Assembly: GCA_900557315.1 (NCBI GenBank)
Contig: USSI01000006.1
Span: 1 to 21,838 of the forward strand
From: an uncultured Butyricicoccus sp.
GTDB taxonomy: Bacteria; Bacillota; Clostridia; Oscillospirales; Butyricicoccaceae
DNA: 21,838 nt
Reading direction: 5' to 3'
Within the stretch, counting starts at the first letter, position 1; every line of letters starts with the position of its first letter. Both the position numbers and the translations under genes were made by a program. Below, one piece after another: positions 7,846-15,973 of this stretch. The notes under the pieces are model-generated. The model was given only the letters and a program-made list of their open reading frames with translations, was not told the origin of the DNA and did no database searches.

Positions 7846-8712
7846 GTGAAGGTCTTAAATGAACCGGGTGTGCTCGCACGTTCGGAGCGTTTTTTTTCCA
7901 CGCCGTCAGCAACCGCGCGGGGGCTGTTTTTCTATGTGACCCGCGTCGGGCATTATTATTACGATGCACGTTATAATTTTCTTGACAGCTGCGATGTGGC
8001 GCGGCTGGAAAGCCATAAAAACTACTACCTTACCTATATCCGTTCGGGTTCCATGCATTTCGAGACCGGGCAGCGGTTTACCGCGGAGCGCGGACAGGTT
8101 GCACTGGTTGACTGCCATAAGCGGCATCGGTTTTATACTTCGGGCGACGCCGAGGCCATGTGGATACACTTTGACGGCGCAAATTCCGCTGCTTTTTTTG
8201 AACAGATCATTGCGTTCCGCGGCGGAAAACAGGCATTTGATCCTGCGGCGGACGGCCGCATCGAGCAGGAAATGGCGCAGATCATTTCCGGCCTGCGCAC
8301 CGCGAGCATGAGCGAGGTGGATTGTTCACAGCGGATTTACCGGATTCTGTGTTCCCTGCTGTTTCCCCAGCCACAGGCCGGCGGCCTTTCCGACAACAGT
8401 GCGATTACCAAAGCGGTGCAGTACATCAATGCGCATCTGTTCGAATCGCTCTCGGTTGAACGCGTCGCGCATGCGGTCAACCTCAGCCCCTCTCACTTTT
8501 CCAGGCTGTTCCGCAGCACAACCGGGTTTTCTCCGCATGAGTATATCATGCTGCACCGGATCGACGAGGCCAAGGCGCTGCTGCAGTCAACCAACCTTTC
8601 CGTTAAAGAAATTGCCTTCCGCGTCGGATACCATAGCGAAGTAAATTTTATCACTGCATTTACGGACAAAACCGGCACTTCCCCAACGCAGTTCCGCAAG
8701 AACACCCTGTAA
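7846..8712 (+). CDS. AraC-family transcriptional regulator
   Basis: DNA-binding regulator of 288 residues, normal for the family. Residues about 35-120 match the cupin-like sensor domain seen in AraC proteins (YLTYIRSGSMHFETGQ, ALVDCHKRHRFY, MWIHFDG). The C-terminal 100 residues hold the double helix-turn-helix: SVERVAHAVNLSPSHFSRLF is the first helix-turn-helix, and SVKEIAFRVGYHSEVNFITAF leads into the hallmark second one, ending in GTSPTQFRK. The GTG at 7846 is preceded by GGAAGG about 11 bases upstream, and no in-frame ATG lies nearby. It diverges from the MATE transporter with a 154-base shared control region, so it probably regulates that gene in response to a small ligand. The ligand is unknown. 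Confidence 0.93.
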   Translation: MKVLNEPGVLARSERFFSTPSATARGLFFYVTRVGHYYYDARYNFLDSCDVARLESHKNYYLTYIRSGSMHFETGQRFTAERGQVALVDCHKRHRFYTSGDAEAMWIHFDGANSAAFFEQIIAFRGGKQAFDPAADGRIEQEMAQIISGLRTASMSEVDCSQRIYRILCSLLFPQPQAGGLSDNSAITKAVQYINAHLFESLSVERVAHAVNLSPSHFSRLFRSTTGFSPHEYIMLHRIDEAKALLQSTNLSVKEIAFRVGYHSEVNFITAFTDKTGTSPTQFRKNTL

Positions 8713-8728
8713 CAGGCCCGGATATGGC

Positions 8729-8766
8729 GACAGGCGGCAGGAAAACCTGCCGCCTGTTGTTTTTTC
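8729..8766 (+). terminator. Intrinsic terminator of the AraC-family gene
   Basis: ACAGGCGGCAGG and CCTGCCGCCTGT form a 12-pair stem with an AAAA loop, followed on the plus strand by TGTTTTTT. The same stem lies just after the SLH gene stop on the minus strand, but there it lacks a T-run, so it is a clear terminator only for the plus-strand gene. Confidence 0.85.
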
Positions 8767-8767
8767 A

Positions 8768-11128
8768 TTATTCAGCGACAATCACACGGATTTTGCCGCC
8801 GTCTTCCGCCGCCCTGTTGGCATAAACGCGGAAGGAAGAGTAATTGGATTTTGCGCTCTGAAGCGAGATGAATTCGCGGCGAGCGGAGACATACACACCG
8901 ATATCATCCGCCAGCTCGTAATAACCATCACTGGTGCGCACACCGGTTGAGCCGTCGAACGCAGCAAGATCCACCGTATCGACAAGCGTCAATTCCAGCG
9001 TATCCAGGCCGCTGTTGACGATACTTGCATTGGTCGAATATCCCTTAGGAATACCAACCGGCCGTCCGCTCAGGCCGCCCGGCAGGGCATTGACCCGATA
9101 ACTGCTTTCTACCGTTTCCGAGCCGTTCCAGTAGCGCATGACAACCGCATTGGTGTAGGTATAACGATCCGGGTTTGCATCCATATAGTCCTGCTGCTCG
9201 TCGGACGACAAATCCTCCCACGGCGTACCATCTACGGCTTCCGGCTCATTAAACGCCCCTTTCACACGATCACCGAACCCGATACCGTAAATCCAGCTGT
9301 CGCCGGTCACATCGCCCAGCACAATATTGGTGATCGTGCCGGCGCTGTCGGACGTTGTATAGCGGATCTGACTCGACGGCACGCTTGCAGCATTGATATC
9401 CGAAACCGCGATTGCTGACAACGGCGCGCCGGAAATGACTTCTTCATAAACACGAACCCGCGGGGACACTGTCTTGTCTCCCAGCCTGCCATCGGCTACC
9501 GTCCAGTTACCCGAAGCCTTGCCGGAAAGATCGCGCTTGGTCAGGTAAACCGAGCCGTTGTTGGACTGACCTACTGTGACCAGACGGCCCATCAGGCCGC
9601 TCAGGTCATCTGCGCTGACCGTGATGTCCCGGAGCGTCAGACCATTCATCAGAGATACCGTGGCCTGGTTGCCATCAAGACCAGTGACTACGCCCTGCAT
9701 ATCTGCACTGACCGTACTCTTGGGAAAAGCCGCTGCCACATCGCCTGCCGTATTAAACAGCAGGGTAATATAGTCGTTCAGCTTAATATTGGCAAAGGTA
9801 GCGGCAGCGCTGTCCGAAATGGCATAGGTTTGCCCAAACATGGTAACCGACTGCGGATAATTATAGGTCGGTGTGCCTGCCGTATACTGGCCGCTGATTT
9901 TTGCATCAGATACAAGCGCCTGCTTGTTTGCGGTGTCAAGCGTCACCACATCATACTTCTTCAATTTTGAACGGTCAACCACGACGCCGTTCTTGACAAT
10001 TTCATATTCCGCCGGAATATTAGCAGAAGTCGCAAGGCCATAGACAAACGAATTCCCGCTTCCGGACGAGACCTGCGGTAGCACTGCCATCAGCACCTGC
10101 GAGCCGTATTCATCATAGTAAACGGTCAGCGTGTCGCCCTGCTGGATGCCGGACCACATCTCCGCAAAGGTACCGAGTTTATGCCCTTCCCTTGCGATGT
10201 ACACTTCTGCGCTGCGGTTCGGACGGAGCGTCTGGGTTTCGGTCTGGATGCTGTCCGCTGAAACACCGGTCACCTGATAGGTTTCCGTCCGGTTCCCGTT
10301 GGGGATCAGGCCGAGCGCCACATTGTTCCCATCTTTTCCGATAACAATGGTGCCGTAAACGCCAATCGAACTGCTGTCCAGCGTGCCGGAGGTTCTGCGC
10401 GGCGTGGCGCTGACCGTCCCAGCCTCAAAGAAGATCGCCTCATTCGGCGCAAGCGAGCTGTCGGTTTCACTGGTCGCCAGCAGGATGCAGTCTTCAATGG
10501 TAGAGGAGGCCACTTTGTCAAGCAGCATGCCGCTTCCCTCACCCTTGAGGGAGGTACCCAGTGTATTGAGCAGCATGATTGCTGCATCCGAACGCTTGAC
10601 TGCCGACTTCGGATCGGTAGAGGATACCCCGTCGGTCAGCCCGAGAGACTGTGCGCGGGCGATGTAATCCGCGGGCCAGAACGGGCCGATGTCTTCTTCG
10701 GTATAGCCCAGCATACGAAGCAGCATGGTGCACACTTCGCCGAAATTGACGGTTTTATCCGGTCCAAATGTGCCGTCCGCATAGCCGCGGATGATGGCCT
10801 GCTCTTTCAGGTCCGGATGACGCACGGCCGCATTGATATACTGCGCTGCCCAGTGCGTGTTTTTGACATCCGGGAAAATCGTATAGCTTCCATATGCGCT
10901 GACATCAGAAAATCCCATCGTAGTAACTGCCATTTTGCAGAACTGCGCACGGGTCAGCGAGCCGTTCGGATTGAACTGGTTATTTCCCATACCCTGCATG
11001 ATGCCGAGTGCATCCAGGATAGCGGCAGTCTGTGCAAGCTTGCTGTCTGAAATATCCGAAAATGCCGCGGATGCAGGAGCAAAAGTAAAGACCAGCGCCA
11101 AACAGATGCTGAGGATTCGTTTTTTCAT
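8768..11128 (-). CDS. Secreted S-layer-homology (SLH) domain protein
   Basis: Exported cell-wall protein of 786 residues. The N-terminus (KKRILSICLALVFTFAPASAAF, residues 2-23) is a Sec signal peptide with a likely AxA cleavage near 22. Three SLH repeats follow at about 24-75, 84-141 and 149-195, including TRAQF (59-63) and GYADGTFGPDKTV (115-127). Such repeats dock on pyruvylated secondary cell-wall polymer. Only repeat 1 keeps a TRAE-like motif; repeats 2 and 3 read NFGEV and KRSDA. Residues 200-786 are rich in short beta-type segments and match no enzyme I recognise. The ATG at 11128 follows GGAGGTAGG. The gene starts 14 bases after the permease stop, so it is the last gene of the exporter operon. 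It may be the exported partner of the transporter or a wall anchor for it; both are inference. Confidence 0.9.
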   Translation of the reverse strand: MKKRILSICLALVFTFAPASAAFSDISDSKLAQTAAILDALGIMQGMGNNQFNPNGSLTRAQFCKMAVTTMGFSDVSAYGSYTIFPDVKNTHWAAQYINAAVRHPDLKEQAIIRGYADGTFGPDKTVNFGEVCTMLLRMLGYTEEDIGPFWPADYIARAQSLGLTDGVSSTDPKSAVKRSDAAIMLLNTLGTSLKGEGSGMLLDKVASSTIEDCILLATSETDSSLAPNEAIFFEAGTVSATPRRTSGTLDSSSIGVYGTIVIGKDGNNVALGLIPNGNRTETYQVTGVSADSIQTETQTLRPNRSAEVYIAREGHKLGTFAEMWSGIQQGDTLTVYYDEYGSQVLMAVLPQVSSGSGNSFVYGLATSANIPAEYEIVKNGVVVDRSKLKKYDVVTLDTANKQALVSDAKISGQYTAGTPTYNYPQSVTMFGQTYAISDSAAATFANIKLNDYITLLFNTAGDVAAAFPKSTVSADMQGVVTGLDGNQATVSLMNGLTLRDITVSADDLSGLMGRLVTVGQSNNGSVYLTKRDLSGKASGNWTVADGRLGDKTVSPRVRVYEEVISGAPLSAIAVSDINAASVPSSQIRYTTSDSAGTITNIVLGDVTGDSWIYGIGFGDRVKGAFNEPEAVDGTPWEDLSSDEQQDYMDANPDRYTYTNAVVMRYWNGSETVESSYRVNALPGGLSGRPVGIPKGYSTNASIVNSGLDTLELTLVDTVDLAAFDGSTGVRTSDGYYELADDIGVYVSARREFISLQSAKSNYSSFRVYANRAAEDGGKIRVIVAE

Positions 11129-11142
11129 TTTTCCTACCTCCT

Positions 11143-12390
11143 TTATTGGGTGCGCAGCGCGTCAACCGGCTGCAGATTGGACGCTTTGTTCGCCGGATAC
11201 AGGCCGAAAACAATGCCCAGCAGCGCGGAGAACAGGAACGCACCGATCATCAGGCCAACGGACGGCAGCACGGTAAACTGTTCAACAGCAGGCATATAGC
11301 TGCTTTGCAGCTGCCCTAACAGAAGGTTGCCGATGATTGCTGACAGGAAACATCCCAAAACAATGCCAATGATGCCGCCAAAGCACGAAACAACCGCCGC
11401 TTCAATCAGAAATTGCCCAATGATATCGCGTTTGCGCGCGCCGATCGCCATGCGGATGCCGATTTCGCGTGTACGCTCGGTAACTGAAACCAGCATGATA
11501 TTCATGATACCGATGCCGCCGACAAGCAGTGAGATACTTGCAATACCACCGCCCAGGAGCGCCAGCATGTTGGTGGAGGACTCGGACTGCGCCTGCCATT
11601 CACTGTTGGAATAGGCGCTGAAATAGCCGCCGTTGTTCTCGCACCTGGTCTGCATGAATTCTGGCAAAAGGGTACCTGTCAGCTCGGGGATATCATCTTC
11701 AGTTGCAGCCTTGATGACATACTGTTTGTCTGCCATGCCGCTCACACTCATCATGCTGTTCTGCAGCGTATATGGCATGACAATCAGCTGGTCTTCTGTG
11801 TTGAGCTTGCCGTCATATTTCCCTTCGTAGACACCTATGATCTCGAAACTCTTTCCGCCGATGCGGAGCTTCTGGCCCAGCGGGCTCATAGCGCCGAAAA
11901 AGTATTTACGGATGGTTTCGCCGATTACGCATACCCGCGCACGGCTGGTACAGTCTGCCGCGGATATATCGCGCCCGGCGGAGATGGTATGGCTGGTTAC
12001 CTCGCCATAATCCTGATTGCCGAAATACATATAAGTATAGCTGTTTTCATTGGACAAGGTCTGCGAACGGTATTGGATGCCGTCGCTCTGCCAGTCGTAA
12101 TATTGAGTCTGCGGCGACCATGCGGCAACCTTGTCCGCAAGTTCGGTATCCAGGTATTCCTCAAAATCCTCCCAGTCCCGGCTTTTTGCACACCAGCCAT
12201 AAACATCAATACGGTTGACACCCATGGCCTCGTATTGCAGACGCTGGAGTTTGCTGGTGCCCTGAATGGAGGCAACAATGGCGATGACCGAAGCCACGCC
12301 GATGATAATGCCCAGCATGGTCAGGATAGAGCGCACCTTATTGTTCATGATGGATTTGAATGCCATGCGTACGGTCTGCATCCAGTTCAT
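11143..12390 (-). CDS. MacB/FtsX-type ABC transporter permease
   Basis: Membrane permease of 415 residues. The order is membrane span (about 20-45, SILTMLGIIIGVASVIAIVA), then an extracytoplasmic MacB_PCD domain (about 48-265), then three C-terminal spans of the FtsX domain. The last part contains the family's GGIGIMNIMLVSVTERTREI and GIRMAIGARKRDI motifs near 293-325 that couple to the ATPase. The ATG at 12390 overlaps the ATPase stop in an ATGA arrangement, a sign of translational coupling. Together with the ATPase and adaptor it matches MacAB of Gram-negatives and YknXYZ of Bacillus, which drive mechanotransmission-type export or toxin defence. The substrate here is unknown. Nothing is truncated. 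Confidence 0.93.
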   Translation of the reverse strand: MNWMQTVRMAFKSIMNNKVRSILTMLGIIIGVASVIAIVASIQGTSKLQRLQYEAMGVNRIDVYGWCAKSRDWEDFEEYLDTELADKVAAWSPQTQYYDWQSDGIQYRSQTLSNENSYTYMYFGNQDYGEVTSHTISAGRDISAADCTSRARVCVIGETIRKYFFGAMSPLGQKLRIGGKSFEIIGVYEGKYDGKLNTEDQLIVMPYTLQNSMMSVSGMADKQYVIKAATEDDIPELTGTLLPEFMQTRCENNGGYFSAYSNSEWQAQSESSTNMLALLGGGIASISLLVGGIGIMNIMLVSVTERTREIGIRMAIGARKRDIIGQFLIEAAVVSCFGGIIGIVLGCFLSAIIGNLLLGQLQSSYMPAVEQFTVLPSVGLMIGAFLFSALLGIVFGLYPANKASNLQPVDALRTQ

Positions 12391-13145
12391 GCGCCGCTCC
12401 CCCCTTCCACGGGCGCATCCGAGATAATATGGCCGTCCTGAATGGTGACAATCCGCTTTGCCATTTGCGCAAGGTGGTTGTCATGTGTAATCAGAATGAT
12501 CGAAGTCCCCTGCTCATTGAGCGCGGTCAACTGTTTCATAATATCCAGGCCGGAAGCCGAATCCAGATTGCCGGTCGGCTCGTCCGCCATGATGATCGGC
12601 GGTTTTGCCGCGACCGCGCGTGCGATTGCAACGCGCTGCTGCTGGCCGCCCGACATTTCACCCGGGCGGTGGTCCATACGGTTTTCCAGCCCGACCGAAG
12701 CCAGGGCCTCTTTCGCCAACGTACGGCGCTCTTCCCGGCCGAGGCCGCGGTAAATCAGCGGCAGTTCGACATTCTCGAGCGCGGTCAGCGCCGGGATCAG
12801 GTTAAAGCCCTGAAAGATAAAACCGATCTCACGGTTCCGGATGCCGGAGAGCACGGAAGGCTTCATGTCGCTGACCGCCTGCCCGTCGAGATAGTAGGTG
12901 CCATAGGTCGGGATGTCCAGGCAGCCGAGGATGTTCATCAGCGTGGACTTACCCGAACCGGACTGTCCCAAGATGCACAAGAATTCGCCCCACTTCACAG
13001 TCAGCGAGATATTGTCAAGGGCCCGGACCTCATTTTCACGTCCTTCATTATAAATTTTGCTCATCTGCCGGACGTCGATCAGCAGTTCGGAAGCTGCAGT
13101 TTCAGATCTGATTTCCGCGGCCGGAGGCGCTTTTTTACCAAACAT
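12387..13145 (-). CDS. MacB-type ABC transporter ATP-binding protein
   Basis: Cytosolic ATPase that powers the adjacent permease. The ATG at 13145 gives 252 residues and has AGGAGG 5 bases upstream; a TTG 18 bases further up (13163) overlaps the adaptor gene and is less likely. After a 25-residue lead-in the domain shows Walker [10 protein letters not shown]-loop [12 protein letters not shown], signature [14 protein letters not shown], Walker [14 protein letters not shown] and the H-loop ILITHD. This is the LolD/MacB class, recognised by [12 protein letters not shown] and the NLDSASG D-loop. It begins 10 bases after the adaptor gene and overlaps the permease by 4 bases, so all three are one transcription and translation unit. 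Confidence 0.95.
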   Translation of the reverse strand: MFGKKAPPAAEIRSETAASELLIDVRQMSKIYNEGRENEVRALDNISLTVKWGEFLCILGQSGSGKSTLMNILGCLDIPTYGTYYLDGQAVSDMKPSVLSGIRNREIGFIFQGFNLIPALTALENVELPLIYRGLGREERRTLAKEALASVGLENRMDHRPGEMSGGQQQRVAIARAVAAKPPIIMADEPTGNLDSASGLDIMKQLTALNEQGTSIILITHDNHLAQMAKRIVTIQDGHIISDAPVEGGSGA

Positions 13146-13155
13146 AGCGCCCTCC

Positions 13156-15084
13156 TCAGCCAACTGCTACGCCCATATCCATGCCCATGTCCGCATAGAG
13201 ATCCTGCGGCCCGGCCAGATAGACCGTTGTGCCTTCGTCAATCCCCCAGAGGATTTCCGTATTGGTCGAATCCGAGATACCGATCTCAACCGGCACCAGA
13301 TAATAGCCTTCCGGAATCCCTTCCGTACCCTCGGGGATGGTCAGAGTCTCCGCGAACGGGATTTCCTCTCCGTTCTCATCGAGAAGCGGCTGTGCAAATA
13401 CCGCTGTGCCGTCCTCGGTGTTGACGATAGCACTCGAAGGCACCATCAGGCAATCCATCGAAGAAGCGGTGGTGATCTGGTAATCCACCATCATGCCGCT
13501 GTAGATCGACTGGCCTTCGATCGGGTCAATGGCAATCACCGCGCGGAAGGTCGGCATGCTGCCCTGGCCGCCGCTTCCATCCTGTGTCGGTTCGAGGGCA
13601 ACCGATTCAACAACACCGGTCAGCATCAGCTGCGAGCCGTCGTAAGTATACATATTCATCGTAGCGGGCAGGCCTTCCTGCACTGCACCGACATCGGTGG
13701 ACATCACATCTGCATTGACCACGATATCATTAAGGTCTGCAACCACAACCAGCGCATCTGTCCCTGTAATTTCCTGATCTTCCACCGCGTTCAGGCTGAC
13801 GACCACACCGTCGATCGGGGATTCGATCGTCGAATCGGCAATCAGGTCGCGAAGCTCAGAAATGCGGGCCTGCTTTTCCGTGACCTGGCGCTGTGCCGTA
13901 GTCACGCCATTGCGCGCCGTGGTCACGCCGCTCTGCGCGTTTTTCACCTCATCCTGTGCAGAATCGCTCGACAGGCGCATGATGGTAGCGCCGCTGCTGT
14001 AGCTGTAATAGTCGATGCCATTCATTGAGGTGATCTCACCGCTGACCTGCGCGGTTACAGCCTCTTCGCGGCTGTATTCCAGCGTACCAGCCTCCGCAGG
14101 ATAAACCGTGCCTGCACTGCCGGCGGAAACAGTGGCGGTTGCCGTCATCCCCTTGGTCAGCGTGCCGGGGTTATCGACCGAAATGACCACACGGAACACC
14201 TTGACACCGTCGCTCGAAACGCGTTCGGTTTTTTCTACCTCGGAAACCGTACCGCTGACTTCGCTCATGGCGGACGGGATGGAAACGGTTGCGCCCTGGC
14301 CGGACTGAATATCATTGATATAGGCAGAACTGAAAAGCAGGGACAGCTTCATTTTGCTGTCATCCACCATATAGCCGATCACTTCGCCCTCGCTCACCTG
14401 CTGGCCAACCCGGTAAGTCGTGCTGCTGCCTTCCTCATCGGTTACCGGGATGATTTTTCCAGTAAAGGGAGCAGTTACATTCAGTTTGCTCAACTGATTT
14501 TGTGCGGTGTTGAGGGTGTTCTGTGCGCGTGTCACCTCCGCCTGCGCTTCGGTTACCGCACGCTGGGCATCGGCCAATTCATCCTGCGCGGTTTCCAGTT
14601 CATTCCGCGTTTCAGTGGGGTTGACAACAATCAGCTCATCCCCTTTTTTGACCTCGTCACCGACTTCCACCAGAACTTCAGTGACCGTACCCTTCAGGTC
14701 GCGCCCGAGCTCCTCGCGCTTTTTCGCCGCCGTGACGCCGCTGCCCTCTATGTAGGTTTCCAGCATACCGCGGGTGGCGACTGCAGTTGTGTTTACTGTT
14801 TCCTCGCTTCCCGCGTTGCGCGTTTTCAACACAAGGAATACGCCTGCTGCAATCAGCGCGACAATGACAGCAATACCAATGCCGATACGGACACCGCGGT
14901 TTAACTTGCTTTTCTTTTTGTTCATTTTGTCCGCGTATTTGTTGCGTTTTGGCGGCTCCCCACTGCTGTTGGACGTATCAGGTGCCGGAGATGCGGCATT
15001 CGTAGAGACGTCGCTGCCAGCCTTTGCGATATGCGCGCCGCCCTTGGAAACAGGTTGTTTCTGCTGCTTGTTTTCTTCACTCAT
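13156..15084 (-). CDS. MacA/HlyD-type efflux adaptor with duplicated lipoyl/coiled-coil module
   Basis: Membrane-anchored adaptor of 642 residues, longer than the 350-450 usual for MacA or YknX. A Ser/Pro/Lys-rich cytosolic tail (1-63) leads to one membrane span at 66-86. Two HlyD-like modules follow. Module 1: lipoyl half near 130-155, coiled coil 160-200 (ETAQDELADAQRAVTEAQ), second lipoyl half LNVTAPFTGKIIPV at 201-214, then a beta-barrel to about 322. Module 2: lipoyl half 340-370, coiled coil 377-415 (QDEVKNAQSGVTTARNGVTT), ADSTIESPIDGVVVSLN at 416-432, beta-barrel and membrane-proximal domain to 625. The C-terminus is Met-rich (ADMGMDMGVAVG). The ATG at 15084 has AAAGGA 8 bases upstream. 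It should link the permease to the cell wall or SLH partner; that role is inference. Confidence 0.92.
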   Translation of the reverse strand: MSEENKQQKQPVSKGGAHIAKAGSDVSTNAASPAPDTSNSSGEPPKRNKYADKMNKKKSKLNRGVRIGIGIAVIVALIAAGVFLVLKTRNAGSEETVNTTAVATRGMLETYIEGSGVTAAKKREELGRDLKGTVTEVLVEVGDEVKKGDELIVVNPTETRNELETAQDELADAQRAVTEAQAEVTRAQNTLNTAQNQLSKLNVTAPFTGKIIPVTDEEGSSTTYRVGQQVSEGEVIGYMVDDSKMKLSLLFSSAYINDIQSGQGATVSIPSAMSEVSGTVSEVEKTERVSSDGVKVFRVVISVDNPGTLTKGMTATATVSAGSAGTVYPAEAGTLEYSREEAVTAQVSGEITSMNGIDYYSYSSGATIMRLSSDSAQDEVKNAQSGVTTARNGVTTAQRQVTEKQARISELRDLIADSTIESPIDGVVVSLNAVEDQEITGTDALVVVADLNDIVVNADVMSTDVGAVQEGLPATMNMYTYDGSQLMLTGVVESVALEPTQDGSGGQGSMPTFRAVIAIDPIEGQSIYSGMMVDYQITTASSMDCLMVPSSAIVNTEDGTAVFAQPLLDENGEEIPFAETLTIPEGTEGIPEGYYLVPVEIGISDSTNTEILWGIDEGTTVYLAGPQDLYADMGMDMGVAVG

Positions 15085-15137
15085 AAGTATTTTCCTTTCT
15101 CTGCTCTATCCTGATTTTGCGGAGAATTTCCCCATTG

Positions 15138-15165
15138 ATTACATTTTCGATGATGGATCATGCAA
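15138..15165 (-). promoter_or_regulatory. Weak candidate promoter in front of the adaptor gene
   Basis: TGTAAT (15138-15143) is a good -10, but the -35 TTGCAT (15160-15165) is poor and the spacer is 16 bases. It overlaps the kinase stop codon. It would allow the exporter operon to be read apart from the kinase. Confidence 0.25.
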
Positions 15166-15667
15166 GAAGCGATCCAAAGAAAGCGTACACCTTTTCGGGA
15201 AGCTTGTCCAAAGGAACGTCGTTAACAAACACCGCATCATAGTTATACGCGGTTACGCCGTCATCAGAACGGTTGCCTAACGGACCTCGGGCCTGTTCCA
15301 GTGCCGGCCGGCGCACCAGTATTGTCCGGCAGCCCTTCCCCACCGCATTCCGGAAACGTTCAATTTCCTCCGGCTCCCGGATGTGGACGAAAAGCAGCTG
15401 CTGATCGCTCTGTACAAACCGTGCATACTGCTCCATGCAGTAACAAAAGGGCAGGTCGTTGAATTCGGTACAAGCTTCTTTCAAACGGGAAAGGAAACGC
15501 CGGGATTCGGGTGTCTTGACCCCGTCCCAGCCAGCTGCGTATGCCACATCAAGAATTGGAGTAATCGACGAGATGTTTTGCACCCGCCAGAACCGGGCAG
15601 CAAGTTCACAAACCGTGTCCTTGCCGACACCGCCGCTGCCGTTGATGACAAATATATGTTTGCCCAC
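15158..15667 (-). CDS. P-loop (deoxy)nucleotide kinase-like protein
   Basis: Cytosolic protein of 169 residues with a Walker A GSGGVGKDT at residues 10-18, the K-D/S-T form seen in nucleoside monophosphate kinases, phage dNMP kinases and dephospho-CoA kinase. Later features are FVHIREPEEIERF (Walker-B-like strand, about 93-105), ILVRRP (about 115-120, where NMP kinases keep a lid arginine) and a NYDAVFVND strand near the end. These fit an adenylate-kinase-like fold but not a single substrate. The GTG at 15667 has GGGGGT 7 bases upstream. A promoter stands at 15704-15732. It is 73 bases upstream of the adaptor gene in the same direction, so it may be the first gene of that operon or a separate unit. 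The specific substrate is not determined. Confidence 0.85.
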   Translation of the reverse strand: MGKHIFVINGSGGVGKDTVCELAARFWRVQNISSITPILDVAYAAGWDGVKTPESRRFLSRLKEACTEFNDLPFCYCMEQYARFVQSDQQLLFVHIREPEEIERFRNAVGKGCRTILVRRPALEQARGPLGNRSDDGVTAYNYDAVFVNDVPLDKLPEKVYAFFGSLLA

Positions 15668-15703
15668 CCGGACACCCCCAAAAAAACATGCTTTAGCGAT
15701 TGT

Positions 15704-15732
15704 ATTTTAGCACAATATATAGGGGTTTGCAA
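15704..15732 (-). promoter_or_regulatory. Promoter of the kinase gene
   Basis: A -35 TTGCAA at 15727-15732, a 17-base spacer and a -10 TAAAAT at 15704-15709 give a start near 15697, about 30 bases before the GTG start codon. The region is AT-rich compared with the flanking genes. Confidence 0.7.
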
Positions 15733-15910
15733 GCATTCACGAAAACAATATGGCTATTTTGCTGCAAGGAAATCATATGACGGGAGGATTTGGCGAGTAC
15801 TGCTGTATACATTTTTTAATGATATCCGTGTGCTTGGGAGGTTTTGTTTTTCAACTAATTTCCAAAAATTACTGGTAAAAAACAACAAAATATTTACGCT
15901 CGGTTTGTAA

Positions 15911-15947
15911 TTGACTTTTTGCTCGGTGCGTCATATCATTCTATTAT
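15911..15947 (+). promoter_or_regulatory. Promoter of the hydrogenase operon
   Basis: TTGACT at 15911-15916, a 17-base spacer and TATCAT at 15934-15939 form a good sigma-A promoter. A second set, TTGCTC (15919) and TATTAT (15942-15947), also spaced 17, overlaps it. Both lie just before the ribosome binding site at 15958-15967, so the leader is very short. Confidence 0.65.
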
Positions 15948-15973
15948 ATAACTTCCATGGAGGAGGGAAATCC

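Noticed and set aside
7692..7901. 70-residue N-terminal extension of the MATE protein
   Set aside because: It covers the divergent promoter region and overlaps the AraC gene start. The ATG at 7691 gives the normal MATE length.
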